Assembly (NCBI GenBank): GCA_900546085.1
Contig: URBS01000056.1
Location: 1 to 12,970, forward strand
DNA: 12,970 nt
DNA from: an uncultured Collinsella sp.
Lineage (GTDB): Bacteria > Actinomycetota > Coriobacteriia > Coriobacteriales > Coriobacteriaceae
Direction: 5' to 3'
This document shows, one piece after another, positions 1 through 6,871 of the stretch. Numbering within the stretch: position 1 is the first letter of the stretch; each line of letters starts with the position of its first letter. Made by a program: the position numbers and the translations under genes. The notes under the pieces are model-generated. The model did no database searches, had not been told where the DNA came from, and was given only the letters and a program-made list of their open reading frames with translations.

Positions 1-50
1 GGCGACCACCGAGATCTACACTCTTTCCCTACACGACGCTCTTCCGATCT
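1..50 (+). other. Illumina P5/TruSeq adapter (contamination)
   Basis: These 50 bases match, as recalled, the Illumina P5 flow-cell sequence joined to the TruSeq read-1 primer, lacking only the first eight bases of the oligonucleotide. The segment runs from GGCGACCACCGAG to CTCTTCCGATCT. It is library-construction sequence left at the contig edge and not part of the genome. The genome resumes at about position 51, and no feature should be called across the junction. Confidence 0.98.
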
Positions 51-89
51 CGGGCGGGGGCTGGCGTTAGCGTATGGCTTTGTGAATCT

Positions 90-557
90 TTAGGCCTCGT
101 CGACGATCTTAAGGCCGCGCGTGTGGTCGATCTCGTTGAGGAGGTTAACGCGACGCTCGTGACGGCCGCCCTCAAACTCGGCGTCGAGCCACTCGTCGAC
201 GATCATCTTGGCGAGCTCGGAGCCCACGACGCGGGCGCCAAAGGCGAGCACGTTGGTGTTGTTGTGCATGCGCGAGAGCTTGGCACTGAAGGGCTCGGAG
301 CACACGACGGCGCGTACGCCCTCGACCTTGTTGGCAGCCAGGCTGATCCCGACGCCGGTGCCGCAGATCAGGATGCCCAGGTCGACGTCGCCGTTGGCAA
401 CGGCCTTACCCACCTTGTAGCCGGCGATGGGGTAGTCAAAGCTCTCGGAGGTGTCGGTGCCAAAGTTCACGACCTCGCAGCCGCGCTCCTTCAGGTGCTC
501 GGAAATGATGTTCTTGAGCTCGACGGCGGCGTGGTCGTTACCGATACCGATCTTCAT
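90..557 (-). CDS. rpiB: Ribose-5-phosphate isomerase B (RpiB/LacAB family)
   Basis: The predicted 155-aa cytosolic enzyme interconverts ribose 5-phosphate and ribulose 5-phosphate in the pentose phosphate pathway; some relatives act on allose 6-phosphate or galactose 6-phosphate. Visible family features are the N-terminal phosphate-site segment with Asp8-His9 (GNDHA), the active-site loop ILICGTGVGIS with catalytic Cys65, the segment VRAVVCSEPFSA at 82-93, and His98-Asn99 in RMHNNTNVLAFGARVVG. These track E. coli RpiB closely. The length is normal for the family (about 150 aa). I chose the ATG at 557 because the protein homology starts there and an AGAGAGGAA ribosome site lies just upstream on the minus strand. 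The frame stays open upstream to 683, but that part has no family resemblance. It is transcribed away from the cysteine desulfidase gene. Only about 39 genomic bases follow the stop before adapter sequence. The exact sugar-phosphate substrate is inferred. Confidence 0.93.
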   Translation of the reverse strand: MKIGIGNDHAAVELKNIISEHLKERGCEVVNFGTDTSESFDYPIAGYKVGKAVANGDVDLGILICGTGVGISLAANKVEGVRAVVCSEPFSAKLSRMHNNTNVLAFGARVVGSELAKMIVDEWLDAEFEGGRHERRVNLLNEIDHTRGLKIVDEA

Positions 558-618
558 GGATGGTTCCTCTCTGGTCTGTGCGGCGCAAATGCTAAAGGTG
601 TTTACCGCGTTCGTCTGC

Positions 619-655
619 ATGATAGCGCGTCTTTTGCGTAAACGCTCGAGCGTTT
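619..655 (-). promoter_or_regulatory. Candidate rpiB promoter with palindromic operator
   Basis: On the minus strand a -10-like TATCAT (plus positions 619-624) lies 62 bp upstream of the rpiB start. The region where its -35 would fall is covered by a perfect 16-bp palindrome, AAACGCTCGAGCGTTT, at 640-655. A dyad with a central CG over a promoter is the usual layout for a LacI-type or similar repressor, though no regulator is assigned. The palindrome followed by T residues could instead be a weak plus-strand terminator, but no gene ends there. Confidence 0.4.
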
Positions 656-763
656 TTTGGTCAAACGCTTTAGCAGGCAACAAGACCGGCTTCTCATGAA
701 TGAATGCCGTCAGTTTGCGCTCGAGCGCCGTCTGCCGGAACTATGGTTGCGGTTTTTGATGCA

Positions 764-793
764 TTGTTATCAAATAAAAGAGCTAATTATTTT
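764..793 (+). promoter_or_regulatory. Candidate promoter of the cysteine desulfidase gene
   Basis: TTGTTA at 764-769 and TATTTT at 788-793 are separated by 18 bp, about 37 bp before the start codon, in the only AT-rich patch of the 272-bp divergent gap. The match to sigma-A consensus is partial, so this is a weak call based on composition and position. Confidence 0.35.
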
Positions 794-829
794 CGAGAGT
801 CCAGCCCGTTATGCAAGCAGGAGATACCT

Positions 830-2152
830 ATGCCTACCGATTCCCTTCGTGATGCCGCGTTTTGCGATGTTTTGAACCGCGAGCTTGTCTGTGCGCTCGG
901 CTGCACCGAGCCTATTGCCGTTGCCTATGCAGCGGCGCTGGCGAGCCAGACGCTCGGTTGCGAACCCGATCATATGGACGTTGCCTGCTCGGGCAACATC
1001 ATCAAGAACGTTAAGAGCGTGACCGTGCCCAACTCGGGCGGTATGCACGGTATTGAAGCGGCAGCCGTGCTGGGTGCCGTGGGCGGTGACGCCAAGAGCG
1101 CGCTCGAGGTGCTCGAGAGCGTTAACGACGAAGATCGTGCTCGCGTGGCCGAGCTCCTCGCCGATGCCGGTTACTGCGGTGTATCGCTTGTCGAGGGTGT
1201 GCCCAACCTCTACATCAAGGTGACTGCCACGGCCGGGGGCCATACCGCGGTCGTCGAGATTACCGACCACCACACCAATGTCACGTGCCATACGCTCGAC
1301 GGTATTCCGGTGTGCGGCAAGTCGGCGGGGGAGTGTGCCGCCTGCGCCGAGCGCGTGGTGGCCGAGCGGGCAGCAGATAATGCCGACACGCCCATGTCGA
1401 TTGAGTCCATTGTCGACTTTATCGAGGACGGCGACATTGAGGGCGCTCGCGCTGCCGTTGAGCGTCAGATCGAGCTGAACGGCGCGATCAGCGCCGAGGG
1501 TCTGGCGCACGCTTGGGGTGCCGAGGTTGGCCGTACGCTGCTAGGTGCTCGTGCCGATGACGTTGCCTGCCGTGCCCGTGCCCGTGCCGCCGCCGGGTCC
1601 GACGCCCGCATGAACGGCTGCGCGCTGCCGGTCGCCATTGTGTGCGGCTCTGGCAATCAGGGCATTACCTGCGCACTGCCCGTTATGGAGTATGCCGAGT
1701 ACCTGCGCTGCGACCACGACCGCCTGGTGCGCGCCGTGATGCTGTCCGATCTCATTGCCGTGCATATCAAGAGCTATATCGGTGCGCTCTCGGCGTTTTG
1801 CGGTGCTATTTGCGCCGCGTGCGGCGCCGGCGCTGCGATTACCTGGCTGTGCGGTGGCACGCGCGAGCAAATCGGTGCGACGGTCTCCAATACGCTCGGT
1901 AACGTTGGCGGCATCGTGTGCGATGGAGCCAAGGCGAGCTGCGCCGCCAAGATTTCCGCTGCCGTTGATGCGGCGATTCTGGGTCACGATATGGCCATGC
2001 AGGGTCGCGGTTTCCGCGCCGGCGAGGGCCTGATCCAGGATACGGTGGAGGAGACGATCGCCAGCATGGGCTATGTGGGCCGTGTAGGCATGAAGGATAC
2101 CGACGTCGAGATCCTCAACATCATGATTGGCAAAACCGTCGTCGACTGCTAG
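830..2152 (+). CDS. cyuA: L-cysteine desulfidase (CyuA/UPF0597 family)
   Basis: The 440-aa predicted cytosolic enzyme belongs to the UPF0597 (E. coli YhaM/CyuA, Methanocaldococcus L-cysteine desulfidase) family. The family uses an oxygen-sensitive iron-sulfur cluster to split L-cysteine into pyruvate, ammonia and sulfide; it is also annotated as serine dehydratase alpha-like. Visible signatures are ALGCTEPIAVAYA with Cys25, CSGNIIKNVKSVTVPNSGG at 53-71, CGSGNQGIT at 272-280, SAFCG with Cys324, and GIVCDGAKASCAAK with Cys364 and Cys371. Cys25, Cys324 and Cys364 sit where the family cluster ligands are expected. The protein carries 22 cysteines. The length matches the family (about 430-440 aa). 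The ATG at 830 is preferred because CAGGAG at 818-823 gives good spacing and homology begins there; an open extension to 704 lacks support. It is a single-gene unit ending at a terminator, divergent from rpiB. A serine/threonine deaminating activity cannot be excluded. Confidence 0.9.
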   Translation: MPTDSLRDAAFCDVLNRELVCALGCTEPIAVAYAAALASQTLGCEPDHMDVACSGNIIKNVKSVTVPNSGGMHGIEAAAVLGAVGGDAKSALEVLESVNDEDRARVAELLADAGYCGVSLVEGVPNLYIKVTATAGGHTAVVEITDHHTNVTCHTLDGIPVCGKSAGECAACAERVVAERAADNADTPMSIESIVDFIEDGDIEGARAAVERQIELNGAISAEGLAHAWGAEVGRTLLGARADDVACRARARAAAGSDARMNGCALPVAIVCGSGNQGITCALPVMEYAEYLRCDHDRLVRAVMLSDLIAVHIKSYIGALSAFCGAICAACGAGAAITWLCGGTREQIGATVSNTLGNVGGIVCDGAKASCAAKISAAVDAAILGHDMAMQGRGFRAGEGLIQDTVEETIASMGYVGRVGMKDTDVEILNIMIGKTVVDC

Positions 2153-2203
2153 GGGCTCTGGGTCACTGCATCTTGCTGTTGTAACCGCCGTTCTTGTGGC
2201 TGT

Positions 2204-2242
2204 AAAGCACCTGTCTGCATAGTGGGCAGGTGCTTTTCTTTA
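2204..2242 (+). terminator. Intrinsic terminator after cysteine desulfidase gene
   Basis: A perfect 10-bp stem pairs AAAGCACCTG (2204-2213) with CAGGTGCTTT (2227-2236) around a 13-nt loop. It is followed by a short T-rich stretch (TCTTT). It starts 52 bp after the stop codon at 2152. Confidence 0.85.
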
Positions 2243-2243
2243 C

Positions 2244-2275
2244 CGGTAAACGGTTTATATTTGGCGGTAAACGGT
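2244..2275. repeat. Tandem CGGTAAACGGT direct repeat, operator candidate
   Basis: The 11-bp sequence CGGTAAACGGT occurs at 2244-2254 and again at 2265-2275, start to start 21 bp, or two helical turns. The first copy also lies inside the odd dyad TAAAC-G-GTTTA (2247-2257). Same-face direct repeats ahead of the sugar locus suit a DeoR-type repressor such as the one encoded at 4992-5729, but this link is inferred. Confidence 0.5.
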
Positions 2276-2521
2276 AGTTAGAATCAGTAATAGTCATTAT
2301 GTTTCAAGTAGTGTCAAATACTTGCATCAACTAAAAGTGCAGGTAAAAGCTGGTTTCCTGTTTATTTACTTTGAAAATCTATGAATATACATGAGAAATC
2401 ATGATTGCGAATGAGAATTACTTGCAATAGACTGTAGTTACGGAAGGGGCACCTGCCCAAACGCGCGCAACGGTCGGGGCTTTCCGTTTGAACGTTTCCT
2501 TGCAGGAAAGGCAGCTCAGCG
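2276..2521 (+). promoter_or_regulatory. AT-rich upstream region of the sugar locus
   Basis: No gene is visible in the 369-bp gap 2153-2521. After the terminator and the direct repeats, 2276-2445 is distinctly AT-rich compared with the rest of the window, as expected of a promoter region. A weak sigma-A-like pair is TTGCAT (2322-2327), 16 bp, TAAAAG (2344-2349). TATACA at 2386-2391 is another possible -10. TACTTGCA recurs at 2319 and 2419. From about 2445 the composition returns to G/C-rich, suggesting a transcribed leader. The true promoter cannot be chosen by eye. Confidence 0.4.
2495..2511 (+). promoter_or_regulatory. Hairpin masking the ribosome binding site
   Basis: TTTCCT (2495-2500) and AGGAAA (2504-2509) form a perfect 6-bp stem with a TGC loop. 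The right arm is the purine-rich segment AGGAAAGG that must act as ribosome binding site for the ATG at 2522. The hairpin could limit initiation; with only a 3-nt loop its stability is uncertain. Confidence 0.4.
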
Positions 2522-3460
2522 ATGAAATTCGCAACCCGCATCAACTCCTACTACCGAACCGGTGAGAAGAACATCGACCGCGTCTTCGACCAGTTCCAGC
2601 ACGTCGGCCTCACCCATGTGGACCTTAATTACCCTGAGCACGTGGTGGGCATCCCCGCCGAGGAGATGAAGGACAAGCTCGACGCTCATGCCCTCAAGCT
2701 CAACGGCACTGCTCTTCGCTTTCGCAGCGACTTTATCAATGGCGACCTGGGCAATCAGGATCCTACGCTCGCTGGGGAGGCACTTAAGCTCTGCTATGAG
2801 GCCTGTGACTACTGTCGCACCTGCGGCGGCGATACCGTGACGATCTGGCTCGGTCATGATGGCTTTGACTACAGTTTCCAGATCGACTACACCCGCGTGT
2901 TTGACAACCTCGTTAAGGCGTTCCAGGCGGTTTGCGACTATGCGCCCGACCTGCATATCTCCATCGAGTACAAACCCTATGAGGAGCGCAGCTACGCCTA
3001 TATCGATACGATGGGCCTCACCGGCATGATCCTCAACGCGGTGGACCGCGAGAATCTTGGCGTTACGCTCGATTACTGTCACATGCTCATGAAGCACGAG
3101 AACCCCGCGATGGCTACCGATATCTTCGGTCGTGCCGGCAAGCTCTACGGCATTCACCTCAACGATGGCTACGGCGTGATGGACGACGGACTCATGATCG
3201 GCATGGCTACGCCTGTCAAGACGCTCGAAATGCTCTTCTATCTCAAGAAATACGCCTTTGACCACGCTATCTACTTCGATACGTTCCCAATTATCGAGGA
3301 TGCGGAAGGGGAGTGCGCTCATAACCTCGCTATGATGAAGCTAATGAATGACTCCTTGGAAAGTGTGGGCCAGGAAAAGATACAGTCCGTGATTGATGCA
3401 AACGATGCACTTGCAGCGGCCGCGCTCGTGCGCGAGCTCTTCTGCGCTATGGGGAGGTAA
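2522..3460 (+). CDS. Sugar (phosphate) isomerase/epimerase-like TIM-barrel protein
   Basis: The 312-aa protein belongs to the xylose-isomerase-like TIM-barrel superfamily (AP endonuclease 2 / sugar isomerase-epimerase group), whose members use divalent metal to move a carbonyl or invert a carbon in sugars. Likely metal and catalytic residues are Glu149 in ISIEYKP, Asp184 and His187 in VTLDYCHM, His212 and Asp215 in GIHLNDGYG, and Asp253 in YFDTFP. The segment IWLGHDGFDYSFQIDY at 108-123 resembles a strand-loop found in rhamnose and xylose isomerase relatives. There is no signal peptide, so it should be cytosolic. The ATG at 2522 follows AGGAAAGG at 2504-2511. Seven bases separate its stop from the PTS permease gene, so the two are almost surely co-transcribed and act on the same sugar. 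The substrate is unknown; a ketose epimerase or an aldose-ketose isomerase both fit. Confidence 0.88.
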   Translation: MKFATRINSYYRTGEKNIDRVFDQFQHVGLTHVDLNYPEHVVGIPAEEMKDKLDAHALKLNGTALRFRSDFINGDLGNQDPTLAGEALKLCYEACDYCRTCGGDTVTIWLGHDGFDYSFQIDYTRVFDNLVKAFQAVCDYAPDLHISIEYKPYEERSYAYIDTMGLTGMILNAVDRENLGVTLDYCHMLMKHENPAMATDIFGRAGKLYGIHLNDGYGVMDDGLMIGMATPVKTLEMLFYLKKYAFDHAIYFDTFPIIEDAEGECAHNLAMMKLMNDSLESVGQEKIQSVIDANDALAAAALVRELFCAMGR

Positions 3461-3467
3461 TCATTCT

Positions 3468-4841
3468 ATGAAACGTGATTGGGAAGCTACTGCCGAGGGC
3501 ATTCTTGCCGCCGTGGGCGGCCCCGAGAACATCTCGGGCATGACGCACTGCGCCACTCGTCTTCGCCTGAACCTACGTGACGATTCCAAGTGTGACGACG
3601 CGGCCGTCAAGGAGGTCGACGGCGTGGTCAACACCGTCAACTCAGCCGGCCAGTACCAAGTGCTGATTGGCACCGAGGTACCCAAGCTCTATGAGAAGTT
3701 CGAGCCGCTTGTCAAGGGCTCGGGCGCCGAGGTCTCCACGAGCGCCTCCTCCGATGAGGGCATCGTCTCCAGGATCTTCTCCGCCATCTCGGGCGTCTTT
3801 GCTCCGCTGCTGCCCGCCATGGCCGGCTCCGGTATCCTCCGCGGCCTGCTGATCCTTGCGGTTCAGCTCGGCCTTATCACCGAGGGTACGGGCACCTACA
3901 CCATTCTTTACACCCTCTCGATGAGCGTGTTCTACTTCCTGCCGGTGCTTCTGGGCTTCTCCTCGGGCAAACGCTTCGGTGCGAGCCCGTATCTGTCGGC
4001 CCTGATCTGCGCCTGTCTGCTCTATCCCGACTTTATCGGCTTGATGGGCGACGCGGGCAACGGCGCCATGAGCGAGTTCTTCGGCATCCCCGTGGTGCTT
4101 ATGAGCTACAACTCCACCGTTATCCCGGCCATCATCGCCATCTGGGTTTACTCGTTCCTCTATAAGTTCCTGGATGAGCATGTGCCCGAGACCCTTAAGC
4201 TCGTCGTGCTTCCCGCGGTCTCGCTGATTATCATGGTTCCCGCCACCATGCTCGTGATCGGCCCCTTGGGCGTCTATGCCGGCGAGGGCATCGCCTTCGT
4301 GGTCAACTGGCTCATCGCCCGCTCCAACGTGCTTGCTGGCATCCTGGTGGGCGGCGGCTGGTCCGTGCTCGTCTCGATGGGTATCCACTGGGCAGTTAAT
4401 CCCATCATGATTAACAACATCGCCTCCAATGGCTTCGACTACATTTGCCCGGCCACCTTTGCCTGCAACTTCGCTGTTATCGGCTGCGCCCTCGGCGTCT
4501 TCCTCAAGGCCCGTGATCAGAAGCTCAAGAGCTTTGCCATGACCGGTGCCGTGACCATCTGCCTCTCTGCCATCATCGAGCCCACGCTCTTCGGCATGCT
4601 TGTCAAGAACAAGAAGCTCTTCCTGGCTCAGATCATCGGCGGTGCCTGCGGCGGCGCGTTCCTCGGCCTTTTCAAGGTCGTCACCACGGCCTTTGTCTTT
4701 GGCTCCGTCACTACGTTCCCGGCCTTCGTCTCCTCCGATCCGATGAACTTCGCTTTCGCCATGATCGGCATGGTTATCTCGGCTGTTGTCGCCGGCGTAC
4801 TCGGCTACATCTTCACCGACAAGGACGATCAGCTCGCCTAG
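3468..4841 (+). CDS. PTS sugar transporter subunit EIIBC (glucose/beta-glucoside family)
   Basis: The 457-aa membrane protein imports and phosphorylates a sugar using phosphate relayed from HPr. Residues 1-82 form an EIIB domain with the phosphorylation site Cys28 in GMTHCATRLRLNL and the GQYQVLIG strand at 61-68. A polar linker (84-98) leads to an EIIC domain from about 103 to 448 with many hydrophobic spans. These include PAMAGSGILRGLL, the substrate-site segment GIHWAVNPIMINN with His308, and IIEPTLFG with Glu371. This arrangement matches the beta-glucoside (BglF) branch of the Glc family. The EIIA domain often fused at the C terminus in BglF is missing, so an EIIA from elsewhere is required. 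The ATG at 3468 follows GGGGAGG (3451-3457), which overlaps the end of the isomerase gene; a longer open frame from 3393 lies inside that gene and is rejected. Sugar specificity is not readable. Confidence 0.93.
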   Translation: MKRDWEATAEGILAAVGGPENISGMTHCATRLRLNLRDDSKCDDAAVKEVDGVVNTVNSAGQYQVLIGTEVPKLYEKFEPLVKGSGAEVSTSASSDEGIVSRIFSAISGVFAPLLPAMAGSGILRGLLILAVQLGLITEGTGTYTILYTLSMSVFYFLPVLLGFSSGKRFGASPYLSALICACLLYPDFIGLMGDAGNGAMSEFFGIPVVLMSYNSTVIPAIIAIWVYSFLYKFLDEHVPETLKLVVLPAVSLIIMVPATMLVIGPLGVYAGEGIAFVVNWLIARSNVLAGILVGGGWSVLVSMGIHWAVNPIMINNIASNGFDYICPATFACNFAVIGCALGVFLKARDQKLKSFAMTGAVTICLSAIIEPTLFGMLVKNKKLFLAQIIGGACGGAFLGLFKVVTTAFVFGSVTTFPAFVSSDPMNFAFAMIGMVISAVVAGVLGYIFTDKDDQLA

Positions 4842-4900
4842 TCTTGCTTTGGGGCTACGAGTCATGAGCCCAAGGCTAAGACCGACTTCCATCTAATAAG

Positions 4901-4932
4901 GGGTCGCTGCTTATATCGCAGCGGCCCTTTTT
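4901..4932 (+). terminator. Intrinsic terminator after the PTS gene
   Basis: GGGTCGCTGC (4901-4910) pairs with GCAGCGGCCC (4918-4927), ten pairs including one G-U, around a 7-nt loop. Five T residues follow at 4928-4932. It ends the isomerase-permease transcript and separates it from the regulator gene. Confidence 0.9.
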
Positions 4933-4991
4933 GCTTTTGATTGGCTTGATTAGGTTAAACTTTGAAAATAGATGAAAAGGAAGGAACGCCG

Positions 4992-5729
4992 ATGATTCCG
5001 TATGAGCGCCATGAACTGATTCTTAATAAGCTAAAGGAGGCTGACCTGCTCAAGATAGATGAGCTCGCGGCCTTTATGCCCGATGTGTCGATGTCTACGC
5101 TGCGCCGCGACCTCAAGGAGCTCGAGAAGCGGGGGAGCATCGAGTATCTGACCGGCGGTGCGGTCAAACTGCATTCTGCGGCTCGCGAGGTGAGTGTCTT
5201 TGAAAAGGGCGCGCAGCGGAGTAGTGAGAAGGACCTGATTGCGCGTCGTGCGGCAGCGGAGGTCGAGGACGGTGAGACGGTCTATGTCGACTCCGGTACC
5301 ACCGCGACGGCGCTCCTGAGTCTGCTCGTCGACAAACCAGTGACTATCTACACCACCAACGGCTACGCATGTAGGTTTACGGGCGAGCTTGCTGCTAAGG
5401 TGGTGGTGATTGGCGGCGACTTTAATCCCGTTACCTGCTCGCTGACCGGGCCAATGGTGGAGAACGCGTTGCGTGAGCTGTACTTTGACCGGGCGTTTAT
5501 AGGCGTCAACGCGGTGGACGAGGATCGTGGCATCATGACGCCGGGTTATCCCGAGGCTATCAAAAAGCGCATTGTGATGCGGAATTCCCAAGCGAGTTAT
5601 GTACTCGCCGACAGCTCCAAGTTCCATGTGTTTTCAAATGTAAAGGTGTGCGACCTGGAGGGCTTTACTGTTATCTCCGACAAGCGCGACGCCAAAATCG
5701 GCGAGCGCGTCAAGATGATTACGGCCTAG
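4992..5729 (+). CDS. DeoR/GlpR-family transcriptional regulator
   Basis: The 245-aa protein has the two-part build of DeoR-family repressors. An N-terminal winged helix-turn-helix spans about 2-58, with YERHELILNKL followed by VSMSTLRRDLKELEKRG as the recognition helix region and TGGAV in the wing. A C-terminal sugar-phosphate sensor (about 75-232) shows VDSGTTATALL at 99-109, TTNG at 121-124, GGDFNP at 141-146, FDRAFIGVNAVD at 165-176 and VLADSSKF at 204-211. Family members typically release DNA when they bind a phosphorylated sugar intermediate. The ATG at 4992 has the ribosome site AAGGAAGGAA at 4977-4986; an in-frame TTG at 4962 would place that site inside the coding region and is unlikely. 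It lies after the PTS terminator on the same strand, so it is probably transcribed from its own promoter in 4933-4991 or by read-through. It most likely controls the adjacent isomerase-PTS genes; this is inferred from position. Confidence 0.92.
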   Translation: MIPYERHELILNKLKEADLLKIDELAAFMPDVSMSTLRRDLKELEKRGSIEYLTGGAVKLHSAAREVSVFEKGAQRSSEKDLIARRAAAEVEDGETVYVDSGTTATALLSLLVDKPVTIYTTNGYACRFTGELAAKVVVIGGDFNPVTCSLTGPMVENALRELYFDRAFIGVNAVDEDRGIMTPGYPEAIKKRIVMRNSQASYVLADSSKFHVFSNVKVCDLEGFTVISDKRDAKIGERVKMITA

Positions 5730-5826
5730 GACGCCGGGGCATCGCATCTTGTCCTCAAGTCGCTGCCTACGTAAGGAAGCATGCGGCAAACGTACCTGAC
5801 CTTTTGTCTCATTCCAGATTTGTGGA

Positions 5827-6585
5827 CTAGCTTAGTTCGTCGGCTACTTGATGTTCGTAGAAGGCCTCGATTACGGCGTTAAATTCGCGGGCGAAGTCTT
5901 CCATGGTTCCGTGCCAGGTGGCGCGTCCCGGTTTTCCCTGGCCAACATAGGCAGTTTGGATACCGCAGGCGGGACTGGGGAAGTCGCGCTTGGGGTCGTT
6001 GCCTACCATAAGGACCTCGTGCGGTTCGAGCCCCATCACCTTAAGCTGCTCTAGATAGTAGGTGGCATCAGGCTTGCAGCGGGTGGCGTTTCCCATGTGC
6101 GTGACGAGCTCAAAGGGGGCGTCGGCCAGGTCGCCCCAACCCATGCGGCACTCGATGGCCCCCTGCGGAAAGCTGGGGTTGGTAAAGAGCGCGCAGCGCA
6201 GCCCTGCGTCCTGTACGGCCTGAAGCGCGGCGTGTGCGCCCGGCATGGCATGGGCGTTGATGAGTTCGTCATTCTTGTACGGAAGAACTTCGCGGTCGTA
6301 GTAGGTAAACGCCTCGTAGATAAGTGGGTCCGAGATGCAAATGCCGCATCGGCGCTCGACCTCTTCTTGGTAAAACTCAAGATTGGTGCGATTGTCCGTG
6401 CTGCTGCGGCGATTGGCGTTGAGGTCGACCAGGATAGTGCCGAGGCGTGCCATCGTGCCACCGCGGCTGCGGCGCCCGATATCCGCGAGCATCGAAGAGA
6501 CATCCTTAAAATAGCGAAGGATGAACGCGTTGAGGTTGATGCTAAGAAGCGTTTCGTCCATATCGAAAACGACTGCTTTGAGCAC
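5827..6585 (-). CDS. HAD-family hydrolase (phosphatase-like)
   Basis: The 252-aa predicted cytosolic protein carries the four motifs of the haloacid dehalogenase superfamily. Motif I is VVFDMDETLL with Asp8 and Asp10, motif II is LFTNPS with Thr135, the motif III lysine is Lys171 in RCKPDATYY, and motif IV is MVGNDPKRDFPSPACG with Asp197 and Asp201. A helical cap domain lies between about 16 and 115. The pattern predicts Mg-dependent hydrolysis of a phosphate ester, with substrate unknown. I chose the GTG at 6585: the sequence there reads MLKAVVFDMDETLL, the usual start of the family, and GAGAAAGG precedes it at suitable spacing. An upstream extension to 6756 has no HAD resemblance. It is convergent with the DeoR gene (97 bp gap, no clear terminator seen) and divergent from rpsA. 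A role in dephosphorylating products of the neighbouring sugar locus is possible but unsupported. Confidence 0.9.
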   Translation of the reverse strand: MLKAVVFDMDETLLSINLNAFILRYFKDVSSMLADIGRRSRGGTMARLGTILVDLNANRRSSTDNRTNLEFYQEEVERRCGICISDPLIYEAFTYYDREVLPYKNDELINAHAMPGAHAALQAVQDAGLRCALFTNPSFPQGAIECRMGWGDLADAPFELVTHMGNATRCKPDATYYLEQLKVMGLEPHEVLMVGNDPKRDFPSPACGIQTAYVGQGKPGRATWHGTMEDFAREFNAVIEAFYEHQVADELS

Positions 6586-6740
6586 GCGGGCACCTTTCTC
6601 GAAAAATCGATCTAGAATCGTTGGCTCCGGATACTTTACCCCAAAGCCGAATGCCTGGCTGGTTATCGTCAAGTTGCGGAGACGTGTGTTCATAAGATTA
6701 CGAAAAAGTCTCCACACGAGTAAAAAATCGCAGTTCACGC

Positions 6741-6769
6741 TTGAAATCGAACTCATTTCCCCGTAACCT
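6741..6769 (+). promoter_or_regulatory. Candidate rpsA promoter
   Basis: TTGAAA at 6741-6746 and TAACCT at 6764-6769 are separated by 17 bp. TAACCT fits the loose TANNNT form of actinobacterial -10 boxes. It would give a leader of roughly 125 nt before rpsA. TATACG at 6769-6774 is an overlapping alternative -10. The 315-bp gap 6586-6900 otherwise shows no gene. Confidence 0.4.
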
Positions 6770-6871
6770 ATACGAACGTGATTGCATAAGCGTCACATTA
6801 GTATCTGTCGGCTCCCGAGTGTTCCTAAACGTTGTGTGCTTGTCGCACCCTTCTGTAGGTCCTAGCAATCG

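Noticed and set aside
123..641. A 172-codon plus-strand open frame across rpiB.
   Set aside because: It is antisense to a clear RpiB gene and its Val/Leu/Gly/Ala-rich product is a shadow of that gene.
2286..2430. A Fur- or PerR-like box or a CRISPR-like repeat in the AT-rich gap.
   Set aside because: The repeated TACTTGCA words are only 8 bp and occur twice, and no 7-1-7 dyad or regular repeat-spacer pattern is present.
3642..4892. A 416-codon open frame on the minus strand opposite the PTS gene.
   Set aside because: The product is polar, repetitive and family-less, whereas the plus-strand frame shows clear EIIB and EIIC motifs; codon bias explains the open frame.
5730..5826. A terminator between the convergent DeoR and HAD genes.
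   Set aside because: Only short, imperfect complementary stretches and no T-tract are visible, so no terminator is called.
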